Below are positions 21,290-30,473 of a DNA stretch of 49,611 bases, one piece after another. A program made the position numbers and the translations under genes. How positions within the stretch are numbered: the stretch's first letter is position 1; each line of letters opens with the position of its first letter. The notes beneath the pieces were generated by a model, which saw nothing but the letters and a program-made list of their open reading frames with translations, had not been told where the DNA came from and did not search any database. The stretch covers positions 1 to 49,611 of the forward strand of contig JAFOBK010000062.1 of the NCBI GenBank assembly GCA_017381835.1, read 5' to 3'. This DNA is from Oscillospiraceae bacterium (GTDB taxonomy: Bacteria; Bacillota_A; Clostridia; Oscillospirales; Oscillospiraceae).

Positions 21290-22216
21290 TTAGCGGTATT
21301 GGATAGGCTGGGCGTCCATCAGCTCGCTCCACAGATCCTTTCCCACCCGGTCGCCCCAGGCCTTTAGAATCTTATGGAACATAGGATTTGTTCCGTCGCC
21401 GATAACTTGGCCGTTAAATCTGGTAACGGGAGCAATGCAGTAGGGTGTGGTGGTGACCCAGGCTTCGTCGGCATTCACCACATCGTAGATCATGATATCC
21501 TCTTCCACGAAGGGAATGCCCATCTCCTCCACCAGTTCCTTGGCGGTCTGCAGGCTCACACCCCAAAGGATATTGCGCCGCTTGGGAGAGTAAACCACGC
21601 CGTCTTTATAGATCAGAAAGTTGGAGCCGCCGGTCTCGGTGATATTGCCGAACTGATCCATGTAAATTGCCATAGCGGTAGGATCCATAGCATGGACGAT
21701 CTCATCGCCCACCCGCATATGGAGTCGGTTGCGGTGCTTGCCACGGGGGCTGACGCACTGGGGCGGCACATGGGGAATGGGGGAAGTGATCATATTGATG
21801 CCGGGGTCGTAATTCTTTGCCCACAGATTGAAAGGCATGGGGAATACATGCTGGCAGTAGGTAGGCTGCAGATCTCCGGCGGGAGCGGCGGAACCGGCAT
21901 AAACATAGCTGACACCGGGGGTCACATAGTAACACATGCCGAACTCGCATTCGGGGTAAATCTCTTTATTCAGTTCAATCAGTTTGCGGCTGATTTCGCA
22001 AACTTCTTCCTTGGTGTGGGGGATCTTCAGATAGGCATTCTTAGCCGCCGCAAAGAAACGATCCACATGGTCTTCCAGCCGGAAGATCTCCTGGTTAAAG
22101 GTGCGGACCATGTCGGTAACGGAAGAACCGGTGGTGATTCCGATATCCATGACAGACACTTTGCACTGGCTGATGGGAACATACTCTCCGTTTAAATAAG
22201 CAATCAGTTCGGACAT
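21290..22216 (-). CDS. Class IV PLP aminotransferase (D-amino acid / branched-chain type, 308 aa)
   Basis: Fold-type IV aminotransferase, a family that includes D-alanine and branched-chain aminotransferases and aminodeoxychorismate lyase. Motifs: YLNGEYVPISQCKVSVMD at the start, the PLP-lysine region SPRGKHRNRLHM (about 159-170), NITETGGSNFLIYKDG (about 195-210) and the terminal-domain DEAWVTTTPYCIAPVTRFNG. Length matches the family. ATG 22216 has GAAAGGAG in front and lies 2 nt past the AraC stop, so the two genes are cotranscribed. The exact amino donor cannot be told. Confidence 0.9.
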   Translation of the reverse strand: MSELIAYLNGEYVPISQCKVSVMDIGITTGSSVTDMVRTFNQEIFRLEDHVDRFFAAAKNAYLKIPHTKEEVCEISRKLIELNKEIYPECEFGMCYYVTPGVSYVYAGSAAPAGDLQPTYCQHVFPMPFNLWAKNYDPGINMITSPIPHVPPQCVSPRGKHRNRLHMRVGDEIVHAMDPTAMAIYMDQFGNITETGGSNFLIYKDGVVYSPKRRNILWGVSLQTAKELVEEMGIPFVEEDIMIYDVVNADEAWVTTTPYCIAPVTRFNGQVIGDGTNPMFHKILKAWGDRVGKDLWSELMDAQPIQYR

Positions 22217-22218
22217 GA

Positions 22219-23091
22219 TTATTCTCCTTTCGGTATTAACGGGATGCAGATATCCATGGAATAGGGTGCTCCATGGCAGCGTTCATCATAGAATTCGTAG
22301 TCCAGTCCCTGGGGATTCAATGCACAATCGGAATTCGGCAGCCACACCTCAAAAATGTAGCGCCAGGTATCCATCACCGTTTCGGCAAAACGCTCCTCTG
22401 TAGGAGGCGTAGAGAAAATGCCATATAACCCAGGCGGCACCCAATCCACATACAGGCCATCCTCCACAGCTTCCGGATCATCGACTTTGACACATGTGAC
22501 CAATCGAAAAAGTCCGGTTTCCACCGGGAAGGAAATATAGTATTCCCCGTGTTCACGGGGTCTTGCCATAGCATAGACCTTGTTTTCCTTCTCCGACAGC
22601 CAGTTGTTCTGCCAAACAGCCGGTTGGCGAGCAATGCTGGTGATTTCCGCTGAAGTACGGATCACCATTCCTGCAATATAAAACCCCGCTCTTTGCTCCA
22701 CTCGTACTTCGGGATAAACAGATAGATTTTTCTGCCCTGCCAAGGGGTTGGGTGCAATGGGGCGGTGAGGTGATACCCGCCGGCGGTATTCATCGGGAGA
22801 GTAGCCGTAGACCTTTCGGAAGGCTTTTGTAAATCCGTTATGTGACTCAAAGCCATAGTCCATCGCCACATCCAAAATGCGCTTTCCTCTGCATATTTCC
22901 CCGGCAGCATATGCAAGCCGTCTGCGGCGTACATATTCCATCACCGGCATCTCCAGGTAAAGAGAGAATAAGCGGCAGTAATAATAGGGGGAGAATCCCG
23001 CCATGGATGCCAGCAATTCCACGCAAAGAGGTTCTTTCAAATGGGCATCGATGTAGGCGGCGCTGGCCTTGATGATCTCCCGACTGTCCAT
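22219..23091 (-). CDS. AraC family regulator with GyrI-like effector domain (290 aa)
   Basis: The N-terminal AraC DNA-binding domain (residues 1-100: LLASMAGFSPYYYCRLFSLY, LDVAMDYGFESHNGFTKAFRKVYGYSPDEYRRR) is followed by a SOUL/GyrI-like ligand domain (about 125-290, with YYISFPVETGLFRLVTCVKVDD and VPPGLYGIFSTPP). This order is that of the Rob/SoxS-like multidrug sensors. Start 23091 lies six bases behind a G6 run; 23097 and 23118 are in-frame alternatives. It is operonic with the aminotransferase, which it may control. Confidence 0.88.
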   Translation of the reverse strand: MDSREIIKASAAYIDAHLKEPLCVELLASMAGFSPYYYCRLFSLYLEMPVMEYVRRRRLAYAAGEICRGKRILDVAMDYGFESHNGFTKAFRKVYGYSPDEYRRRVSPHRPIAPNPLAGQKNLSVYPEVRVEQRAGFYIAGMVIRTSAEITSIARQPAVWQNNWLSEKENKVYAMARPREHGEYYISFPVETGLFRLVTCVKVDDPEAVEDGLYVDWVPPGLYGIFSTPPTEERFAETVMDTWRYIFEVWLPNSDCALNPQGLDYEFYDERCHGAPYSMDICIPLIPKGE

Positions 23092-23167
23092 AAGCATCCC
23101 CCCTTTTGCATGTATCATAGCAGATAGAGATAGTTTGCGCTATTCCAAAATTGCCAAATCATGTAAG

Positions 23168-23196
23168 AAGGGGTGCTGCAAATCGCAACACCCCTT
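23168..23196 (-). terminator. Terminator of the ktrB-rnc operon
   Basis: AAGGGGTG (23168-23175) and CACCCCTT (23189-23196) with an inner TGC/GCA pair. The minus-strand tail is CTTAC, only weakly T-rich. Confidence 0.65.
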
Positions 23197-23203
23197 CGTG
23201 GAA

Positions 23204-23881
23204 TTATTTCTTCAGTTTTTCCAAAGCAGTTCTGGCGGCGTCCTGCTCAGCACGCTTCTTGCTGGAGCCGGTGCCCTCACCGACGACCTGGTCATTCAGC
23301 AGCACCTGGGCGGTGAATACCTTATCATGGTCGGGGCCGGACTCGCCTACCAGCCGGTAGCACAGAGTCTGATTTTTCTTCTGCTGCACCAGTTCCTGCA
23401 GAGCGGTCTTATAGTCGGTATTCTGCAGCTTGCTCACCGGCACATTACACAGCACAAACCGGGTAATGATGCCTTTGGCAGCCTCCATGCCACCGTCCAG
23501 ATAGCTGGCTGCGATGACAGATTCCACAGCGTCTGCCAGGATGGAAGCCCGGCTTCTGCCGCCGAATCGCTCTTCGCCGTGACCCAGCAGCAGGTGCTTA
23601 CCCAAGTCAATGCGGTTGGCAATGGCGGCCAAACTGGTCTCGCAAACCATATCCGCCCGCATGCGGGTCAGTTCGCCTTCGGGACGGTCAGGGAAATTGA
23701 CAAATAAGTACTCCGCAACTACCATGCCCAAAATGGAATCTCCCAAAAACTCCAGCCGTTCATTGCTCAGGAGGCTGTTGTGCCAGCGCTCGTTGGCATA
23801 GGAGGAATGGGTCAAAGCGTTCTGCAGCAAAGTAATATTATGAAACTTGTAGCCAAGAGCGGCTTCCAAATCCTTAATCAT
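23204..23881 (-). CDS. rnc: Ribonuclease III (225 aa)
   Basis: Double-strand-specific endoribonuclease for rRNA and mRNA processing. The catalytic domain (about 1-150) carries the signature NERLEFLGDSILGMVVAEYLF with the Mg2+-binding Glu and Asp, plus DAVESVIAASYLDGG. The C-terminal dsRNA-binding domain (about 157-225) has DYKTALQELVQ and GSSKKRAEQDAARTALEKL. Overlaps the end of plsX by 8 nt. Last gene of the long minus-strand operon, in the plsX-rnc order usual for Firmicutes except that acpP is missing between them. Confidence 0.97.
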   Translation of the reverse strand: MIKDLEAALGYKFHNITLLQNALTHSSYANERWHNSLLSNERLEFLGDSILGMVVAEYLFVNFPDRPEGELTRMRADMVCETSLAAIANRIDLGKHLLLGHGEERFGGRSRASILADAVESVIAASYLDGGMEAAKGIITRFVLCNVPVSKLQNTDYKTALQELVQQKKNQTLCYRLVGESGPDHDKVFTAQVLLNDQVVGEGTGSSKKRAEQDAARTALEKLKK

Positions 23882-24902
23882 TGCCGTTCTCCTTCACGCT
23901 CAGCATAGCAAGGCCTGCTTCCAGTTCCGAGGAAATATCGGGGGTTTCCATAGCCTGATGAACCGCATTGCGGAAAGCCAGGGCATCGGAGGAACCGTGG
24001 GCCTTAATAACCGGCTTACGGATGCCCAGGAAGGGCGTACCGCCGATTTCGCGGTAGTCCAGCATCTTCTTAAATGCCTTGATATCCTTCATCACCAGAG
24101 CCGCAGAGAGCTTGCTGAGGAAGTTCTTCTTAAACATCTTGGAAACCAGGCTGCCCATGAACATAGCAGTGCCTTCAATGGACTTTAAGAGCACATTGCC
24201 GGCAAAACCGTCGCAGACTACCACATCCACAGCACCCAGGGGCACATCTCTTGCCTCGGTATTGCCCACAAAGTTGATGATGCCCTTGTCACCGGCCTCT
24301 TTCAGCAGCGCATATGCCTCTTTCTGCAGGGGGGTACCCTTGCTGTCCTCAGTGCCGATGTTCAGAAGACCGATCTTGGGATTCTCCACACCCAGGCACT
24401 TCTTGGCATAGATAGAACCAACCAGGCCAAACTGCAGCAAAAACTCGGGAGTACATTCGGCATTGGCACCACAGTCCAAAATAACGGTCTTACCGCCGGT
24501 CTTATTGGGCATGGTAGGACCCATAGCCGCGCGGCGAATGCCCTTCACTCTCTTGACCAGCAGCGTTGCGCCGGTGAGCAGAGCGCCGGTGGAGCCGGCA
24601 GACACAAATGCATCACCCAGACCGTCGGCCAGCATCTTCAGGCCGATCATCATGGAAGAGTTCTTGCGCTTACGGACAACGGTGGCAGGATCATCATGCA
24701 TGTCCACCACTTCGTCGGCATGGGCAATTTCCATACCCTCGGGCAGATCATTATAACCCTGGGAGCGCAGCACGCTCAGGATTTCCTCACCGCGGCCAAC
24801 CAAAGTAATCTGGGCGCCAAAATCCTTGGCTGCCTGCAGGGCACCGATTACAGGTGCCTGGGGCGCATTATCGCCACCCATTGCATCCAGAATAATTCTC
24901 AT
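23874..24902 (-). CDS. plsX: Phosphate acyltransferase PlsX (342 aa)
   Basis: Converts acyl-ACP and phosphate to acyl-phosphate, the first committed step of phospholipid synthesis in most Firmicutes. The sequence starts MRIILDAMGGDNAPQAP and contains VVRKRKNSSMMIGLKM, SAGSTGALLTGATLLVKR, DCGANAECTPEFL and VCDGFAGNVLLKSIEG, all family hallmarks. Length is standard. Neighbours are trmFO (15 nt upstream) and rnc. The usual FapR partner is not in the window. Confidence 0.97.
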   Translation of the reverse strand: MRIILDAMGGDNAPQAPVIGALQAAKDFGAQITLVGRGEEILSVLRSQGYNDLPEGMEIAHADEVVDMHDDPATVVRKRKNSSMMIGLKMLADGLGDAFVSAGSTGALLTGATLLVKRVKGIRRAAMGPTMPNKTGGKTVILDCGANAECTPEFLLQFGLVGSIYAKKCLGVENPKIGLLNIGTEDSKGTPLQKEAYALLKEAGDKGIINFVGNTEARDVPLGAVDVVVCDGFAGNVLLKSIEGTAMFMGSLVSKMFKKNFLSKLSAALVMKDIKAFKKMLDYREIGGTPFLGIRKPVIKAHGSSDALAFRNAVHQAMETPDISSELEAGLAMLSVKENGND

Positions 24903-24916
24903 AGCTCTACCTCTCT

Positions 24917-26221
24917 TTACACACCCTCGGCGATCAGCTTGTCAATGATCTCCAGGGAGCGGTTTGCAATTGCCAAATTCTTCTCTGCCTTTTTCTTGAT
25001 CCGCTTTTCCAGAGGCGGAATAATGCTGAAATTCACATTCATGGGCTGGAAATTCTCGATCCGCTCATCGCTGACATACATACCCAAAGCACCGATGGCA
25101 GTTTCCTGGGGGAAGTCGGGAATCTCTCTTCCCTGGACCTTGGCCGCCATGGCAACCGCTGCCAGGAAGCCGGAAGCGGTAGACTCCACATAGCCCTCAA
25201 CACCGGTCATCTGTCCGGCAAAGGCAACCAGGGGATTTCTGCGGTCAGCGTAGTACTTATCCAGCAGCTTGGGGCTCTGCAGGAAGGTATTCTGATGCAT
25301 AACACCGTAGCGAACAAATTCTGCGTTCTTCAGAGCGGGGATCATAGTGAACACACGCTTCTGCTCCGGGAACTTCAGATGGGTCTGGAAACCCACCAGG
25401 TTGTAGACACTCTTGGCAGCATTGTCCTGACGCAGCTGGACAACAGCATAAGGCTCCTTACCGGTGCTGGGATCTACCAGACCAACGGGCTTCAGGGGGC
25501 CATAACGGAGGGTGTCGGGGCCACGGCGACCCATAACCTCTACGGGCATACAGCCTTCGAAGACTCTCTTATCCTCGAAGCCATGGACTTCCGCTTCTTC
25601 CGCATTGATCAGCTCATGCAGGAATGCTTCATACTCTTCCTTGTTCATGGCACAGTTGATGTAGTCAGCAGTGCCGCGGTCATAGCGGCTCTGCCACCAT
25701 GCCTTGGACATATCCACAGACTCAGCAGTGACCAGGGGTGCTGCTGCGTCAAAGAAGTGGAGGTAACCGGTGCCAAAGTACTTGCCAATGGCCTTGCTGA
25801 GGTCATCGGAAGTCAGGGGGCCGGTAGCAATAATCACAGGACCCTCAGGAACCTGCACCACTTCCTCGGCAATCACTGTAATATTGGGGTGATTGCGGAT
25901 TTTTTCAGTAACCATATCAGAGAAACCCTGACGGTCAACAGCCAGACAGCCGCCGGCTTCCACGCGGGTAGCGTCAGCGCACTGCATGATCAGGCTACCC
26001 ATCCGGCGCAGTTCTTCTTTCAGAAGTCCTACTGCATTTTCCAGCTTGTCACCCCGCAGAGAATTGGAGCAAACCAGCTCTGCGAAAGTATTCACATGGT
26101 GAGCAGGAGACTTCTTATGGGGTTTCATTTCAATAAGCTGCACCTGGATGCCACGCTGGGCCAGCTGCCAGGCAGCTTCGGAACCGGCAAGACCGGCACC
26201 AATGACTTTTACGGTTGCCAT
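24917..26221 (-). CDS. trmFO: Folate-dependent tRNA (uracil-54-C5)-methyltransferase TrmFO (434 aa)
   Basis: Makes ribothymidine-54 in tRNA using methylenetetrahydrofolate and FADH2. N-terminal FAD-binding GAGLAGSEAAWQLAQRG, then CSNSLRGDKLENAVGLLKEEL, RVEAGGCLAVDRQGF and, in the C-terminal part, QMTGVEGYVESTASGFLAA and ALGMYVSD. Full family length. Its ATG at 26221 shares a base with the topA stop, so translation is coupled. The topA-trmFO order is common in Firmicutes. Confidence 0.97.
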   Translation of the reverse strand: MATVKVIGAGLAGSEAAWQLAQRGIQVQLIEMKPHKKSPAHHVNTFAELVCSNSLRGDKLENAVGLLKEELRRMGSLIMQCADATRVEAGGCLAVDRQGFSDMVTEKIRNHPNITVIAEEVVQVPEGPVIIATGPLTSDDLSKAIGKYFGTGYLHFFDAAAPLVTAESVDMSKAWWQSRYDRGTADYINCAMNKEEYEAFLHELINAEEAEVHGFEDKRVFEGCMPVEVMGRRGPDTLRYGPLKPVGLVDPSTGKEPYAVVQLRQDNAAKSVYNLVGFQTHLKFPEQKRVFTMIPALKNAEFVRYGVMHQNTFLQSPKLLDKYYADRRNPLVAFAGQMTGVEGYVESTASGFLAAVAMAAKVQGREIPDFPQETAIGALGMYVSDERIENFQPMNVNFSIIPPLEKRIKKKAEKNLAIANRSLEIIDKLIAEGV

Positions 26222-28458
26222 TATTCAGTCTCCTTTTTCTTTGTGGTCTTCTTAGCGGTCGTTTTCTTGGTGGTTTTCTTTGCCGCTGTCTTCTTTTCCG
26301 CCTTTGCAGGCTTTTCTGTCTTTTCTTCCGCCGCAGGCTCTTCTGCGGTTTCTTTCTTTTTATAGTAGCCCCGCTTATCTTCCGGCAGGAAGTTTTCGCA
26401 AGTACCGTTGACGCAGAAGGGCTTCATACGGCCCTTGCCGGAGCGCTTAAACATGGTCATACCGCACTTGGGGCAATCCTCTGCAGTGGGTACATCCCAG
26501 GTCATAAAGCCGCACTCGGCCCCCCGCTCGCAAGCGTAATAAGCAAAGCCGCGCTTGGACTTGCGCTTGAGAATGGTACTGCCGCACTGAGGGCAGCGGC
26601 CGGGCATTTTCTCCACAATAGGCTTGGTGTTTTTACACTCGGGGAAACCGGGGCATGCCAGGAATTTGCCAAAGCGTCCAATCTTCACCACCATGTTCCG
26701 TCCGCAGACTTCGCAGATCTCCTCGGTAACTTCATCGGGTACTTTCAGACGGGTACCCTCCAGAGCAGCTTCCGCATCCACCATCTCCTGATGGAAGCCC
26801 TTGTAGAAGTCAGCAAGCAGATCTTTCCAGTTCTGACGGCCCGCTTCCACATCGTCCAGGCGGTTTTCCATATTGGCGGTAAACTCCACATCGATGATGT
26901 CGTTGAACCGATCCATCATAAGGCCGGTGACCACTTCACCCAGGGGGGTGGGTACCAGGCGCTTATCCTGCTTGTTTACATACTCTCTGTCCTGAATGGT
27001 GGATACGATGGATGCGTAGGTAGAAGGTCTGCCTACACCCTTTTCTTCCATTGCTTTAACCAGAGTTGCTTCCGTATAGCGGGCGGGAGGCTGGGTAAAG
27101 TGCTGCTCAGGCTTCAGTTCGGATGCCGTCGCCCGGTCACCTTCCTGCAGATTCGGCAGAGGAGAACCGACTGCTTCAGTTTCTTCATCCTTGCCTTCTT
27201 CGTAGACTGCCAGGAAACCGGAGAACTTAATGCTCTGGTGGCTGGAACGGAAGGTATAGCCGGCGCACTCGGTGTCGATCGACACAGTGTCATAGAGCGC
27301 ATTTGCCATCTGGGAGGCCAGGAAACGGCTCCAGATCAGCTTATAAAGCCGGTACTGCTCTCTTGTCAGGCTGCCCTGAATCCGTTCGGGATCCAGCTCC
27401 ACATGGGTAGGACGGATAGCTTCGTGGGCATCCTGGGCAGATGTTTTGGTCTTGAAAACATGGAACTTACCGTAGTAATAGTCCTTGCCGTAACGGTTCT
27501 TAATGAAGTTTGCGGCCGCTGCCATTGCCTCATCAGAAAGGCGCAGGGAGTCGGTACGCATATAGGTGATCAGACCCAAAGTACCTTCACCGGCTACATC
27601 CACACCTTCATACAGCTGCTGGGCAATGGCCATGGTGCGCTTAGGGGTCATATTGAGCTTTCTGGATGCCTCCTGCTGGAGGGTGGAGGTGGTGAAAGGA
27701 GGTGCTGCGCTGCGCTTCTTCTCTGCCCGCTTGACACCGGTGACGGTGAATTCCTTGCCATGGATGGCATCCATCACAGTCTTGACCTGGTCTTCATTCT
27801 CCAGTTCTTCTTTCTTACCCCGGCCATGGTAACGGGCCATAAAAGTGCCGGGCTTGCCGATCCGGTTGAGCTTCACATCCAAAGACCAGTATTCTCTGGG
27901 CTGGAAAGCACGGATCTCATTTTCTTTATCTACCACCAGACGGGTAGCCACAGACTGGACTCTGCCTGCAGAAAGGCCTCTGCGGACCTTCTTCCAAAGC
28001 AGAGGAGACAGCTGGTAGCCCACGATGCGATCCAGAATTCTTCTGGCCTGCTGGGCATCTACTAGATCCTCGTCAATGGCTCTGGGACTGGCAATGGCTT
28101 CCCGAACCACCTTCTGTGTAATCTCGTTAAAGGTGACACGGCAAGTCTTGCCGTCCGGTAGGTTTAACAGTTCTTTCAGGTGCCAGGAGATGGCTTCGCC
28201 CTCCCGGTCAGGGTCAGTTGCCAGGTACACAGTATCTGCGCTCTTGGCAGCTTTCTTCAGTTCGTCGATCAGTTCCTTCTTGGTCTGAACAGGGACATAT
28301 TCCGGCTCAAAATTGCCTTCGATATCCACGCCCATGGTACTCTTGGGCAGATCCCGCAGGTGACCCATACTGGCCTTTACGGTGTAGTCAGGCCCCAGGT
28401 ATTTTCCGATGGTCTTCGCCTTGGAAGGTGACTCCACAATTACTAAATTCTTTGACAT
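26221..28458 (-). CDS. topA: DNA topoisomerase I (745 aa)
   Basis: Type IA topoisomerase that relaxes negative supercoils. TOPRIM domain (residues 1-115: VIVESPSKAKTIGKYLG, DPDREGEAISWHL), gate domains with the catalytic Tyr in GLITYMRTDSLRLS (about 292-305), and three C4 zinc modules at the C-terminus (CEVCGRN..., CPQCGST..., CPKCGMT...). The last 55 residues are a Lys/Ala/Thr tail of repeated AKK and TTKK, like histone H1, probably nonspecific DNA binding. ATG 28458. One of the core genes of the operon, between dprA and trmFO. Confidence 0.97.
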   Translation of the reverse strand: MSKNLVIVESPSKAKTIGKYLGPDYTVKASMGHLRDLPKSTMGVDIEGNFEPEYVPVQTKKELIDELKKAAKSADTVYLATDPDREGEAISWHLKELLNLPDGKTCRVTFNEITQKVVREAIASPRAIDEDLVDAQQARRILDRIVGYQLSPLLWKKVRRGLSAGRVQSVATRLVVDKENEIRAFQPREYWSLDVKLNRIGKPGTFMARYHGRGKKEELENEDQVKTVMDAIHGKEFTVTGVKRAEKKRSAAPPFTTSTLQQEASRKLNMTPKRTMAIAQQLYEGVDVAGEGTLGLITYMRTDSLRLSDEAMAAAANFIKNRYGKDYYYGKFHVFKTKTSAQDAHEAIRPTHVELDPERIQGSLTREQYRLYKLIWSRFLASQMANALYDTVSIDTECAGYTFRSSHQSIKFSGFLAVYEEGKDEETEAVGSPLPNLQEGDRATASELKPEQHFTQPPARYTEATLVKAMEEKGVGRPSTYASIVSTIQDREYVNKQDKRLVPTPLGEVVTGLMMDRFNDIIDVEFTANMENRLDDVEAGRQNWKDLLADFYKGFHQEMVDAEAALEGTRLKVPDEVTEEICEVCGRNMVVKIGRFGKFLACPGFPECKNTKPIVEKMPGRCPQCGSTILKRKSKRGFAYYACERGAECGFMTWDVPTAEDCPKCGMTMFKRSGKGRMKPFCVNGTCENFLPEDKRGYYKKKETAEEPAAEEKTEKPAKAEKKTAAKKTTKKTTAKKTTKKKETE

Positions 28459-28502
28459 GCGTTCCTCCGCTGGTGCAACCGCTGCCGATTGCTAAAATAT
28501 AA

Positions 28503-29717
28503 TTATTTGCGCGAAATGCGGCCGTCAGGATGCTGCTGCACCAGTCCCTTGATAGCAAGGCGGGTGAGAATAGACTGTACCGTTCCCGATGGCAGATCCG
28601 ACCGATCCATAATGCTGTCGGGAAGCTCCGGCTGTGTCCCCACCAGGTCCAGGATTGCGCTTTCCTGGTCACTCAAAGCAGTCGGCCGCTTATTTATCAC
28701 ACTATAAGTGGATTCTTCTTTGTTGTCAATGGCAATTTTGGCAGGTGTTTCCTTTTTCTCCCGGTTCATTTCCGGGATTTCTGCCGGCTGCGCCACTTTT
28801 GTAATGGGTGTTTCCCGTCTTTCCTGCAGTTCGATGGAGCGATGTTTGACTGCCTCAGGATAGATGGTTTCATAGTGTTTGACCACATCCCAACCGCTGA
28901 GCACCGCATAGGCTCCCTCCTGTAGCAGACCATTACTGCCCTCACAGCTGGCCACACCCAGGTTGCCGGGAACCGCAAACAAATCTCTTCCTTGAGAAAA
29001 CGCGTGGTTGGCGGTACTGAGGGCACCGCTGCGGGCAGGCGCTTCCACCACCAGCACACCGTCGCTGATGCCGCTGATGATGCGGTTGCGCTGCAGGAAA
29101 TTGCCGCCAAAGGGACGGCTTCCGGGAGGATACTCACTAAGGAGGCACCCGTTTTCCCTAGTCTTCCGGTACAGTTCCCGATTTTTGGCCGGATATACCA
29201 CATCCACACCGCCACCAAGAACGCCAACTACCGCCTTACCGGTTTCCAATGCGCCTTCCATAGAGGCCGCATCCACACCGGCAGCCGCGCCGGACACCAC
29301 CATGCCGCCGCATGCCGCGATTTGTGCAGACAGCAGCCGGGCAGTATGCAGGCCGTAAGGGGATGCCTTTCGGGTACCAACCACACCGATCAGAGGCTGC
29401 GCCTGCCAATCGGGAAGCTTACCTTGATAATACAGCACCAAAGGAGGATCCTCCAGGGTACGCAGCATTTCAGGGTACGCTTCGTCTGCGTAGGTCAGAA
29501 TGCCGATATTCTGACGGGCGCAGGTCTTCTCAATAGCTCTGGCGGCGCTTAAGTCCTTATCTTCCAGCGCCTTTGCAATTTCAGGGGGCAATGTATCGGA
29601 TTTTGCCAGGAATATTTCCTCCGGATCCCGGAAGAACTCAAGAAGCTGCCGTTTATTTCTCAGGCCGATGCCTTTCAGCTCCGCCAGCCATATCCAGTAA
29701 ACCGTCAACTTCTTCAC
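28503..29717 (-). CDS. dprA: DNA-processing protein DprA (404 aa)
   Basis: Binds single-stranded DNA during natural transformation and loads RecA. Helical N-terminal region with ELKGIGLRNKRQLLEFF, Rossmann-like core (about 105-285) with VGTRKASPYGLHTARLL, VVSGAAAGVDAASMEGAL, SEYPPGSRPFGGNFLQRNRI and SGALSTANHAFSQGRDLFAVPGN, then a linker and a winged-helix domain at 340-404. The start is GTG 29717, with AGGA only two or three bases away, so initiation may be weak. Other competence genes are not in the window. Confidence 0.96.
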   Translation of the reverse strand: MKKLTVYWIWLAELKGIGLRNKRQLLEFFRDPEEIFLAKSDTLPPEIAKALEDKDLSAARAIEKTCARQNIGILTYADEAYPEMLRTLEDPPLVLYYQGKLPDWQAQPLIGVVGTRKASPYGLHTARLLSAQIAACGGMVVSGAAAGVDAASMEGALETGKAVVGVLGGGVDVVYPAKNRELYRKTRENGCLLSEYPPGSRPFGGNFLQRNRIISGISDGVLVVEAPARSGALSTANHAFSQGRDLFAVPGNLGVASCEGSNGLLQEGAYAVLSGWDVVKHYETIYPEAVKHRSIELQERRETPITKVAQPAEIPEMNREKKETPAKIAIDNKEESTYSVINKRPTALSDQESAILDLVGTQPELPDSIMDRSDLPSGTVQSILTRLAIKGLVQQHPDGRISRK

Positions 29718-29726
29718 TTCCTGTCT

Positions 29727-30473
29727 TTATTTTTTCATCTGCCACATGACGATGGCTGCGGCAATAGCCGCATTGAGAGATTCACAGTTGGGATTCATGG
29801 GAATGATCAGCTCCGCCTGGGCGCTGTCCATAATTTCTTTTCTGACACCCTGGCCTTCACTGCCGATGACCACCGCCATCTGACCCAGCGCTGCGTCACG
29901 GATATCCTCAGCACGATCACTGAGCGCCGTCACCGCCACGGGAATACCTGCTTCCGCGCAGGCGGCTTTCGCCTGCTCCCAGGTAGTTTGCACTACAGGG
30001 GTGCGGAACACGGCGCCCATGGACGAACGCACCACTTTGTGGCCATAGGGATCGGCACAACCTTCCAGCAATACCACGGGGATTTCCAGTGCATCCGCCG
30101 TCCGCAGAATCGTACCCAAATTACCGGGATCCTGGATACCATCCAAAAGGAGCATACCCGGCTTGGGGATAAATACCTGTTTTTCCGGCAGGCGGCAAAT
30201 AAACAATGCCCCCTGGGGTGTTTGCATGGGAGAGATAGACTCCATCACATCCTTGGGTACCGTTACCACCCGGACATGGGAAGGCACATCCGCTTCCACG
30301 CCGTCGGAGAGAATCACAGTTTCCAGACCCGGCCACCATTTGACTGCCTCCGCCAGCAGTTTGGTGCCATCTGCCACGAACAGGCCGGTGGTTTCCCGCT
30401 CCTTGCGGGAGGAAACCAGCTTCCGAACCTGCTGCAGCAGGGGGTTCTTCCGGGCGGTGATCCGCTCTGTCAT
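29727..30473 (-). CDS. TrmH/SpoU family RNA 2'-O-methyltransferase (248 aa)
   Basis: Ribose methyltransferase with the SPOUT trefoil knot. The N-terminal substrate-binding domain (KNPLLQQVRKLVSSRKERET) is followed by SPOUT motifs: LDGIQDPGNLGTILRTADA (about 104-122), VVIGSEGQGVRKEIMD (about 200-215) and IPMNPNCESLNAAIAAAIV (about 222-240). This is the type that modifies 23S rRNA (RlmB-like) or tRNA; the target is not decidable. Its ATG overlaps the stop of the ktrA gene by four bases. Confidence 0.92.
   Translation of the reverse strand: MTERITARKNPLLQQVRKLVSSRKERETTGLFVADGTKLLAEAVKWWPGLETVILSDGVEADVPSHVRVVTVPKDVMESISPMQTPQGALFICRLPEKQVFIPKPGMLLLDGIQDPGNLGTILRTADALEIPVVLLEGCADPYGHKVVRSSMGAVFRTPVVQTTWEQAKAACAEAGIPVAVTALSDRAEDIRDAALGQMAVVIGSEGQGVRKEIMDSAQAELIIPMNPNCESLNAAIAAAIVMWQMKK

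Noticed and set aside
25295..26365. Plus-strand frame antisense to trmFO
   Set aside because: Shadow of a firmly identified gene, with no start signals.
26215..28065. A 616-codon open frame antisense to topA
   Set aside because: Shadow of topA in the opposite frame; it begins with Leu/Phe/Cys-rich sequence opposite the Lys tail and has no family features.
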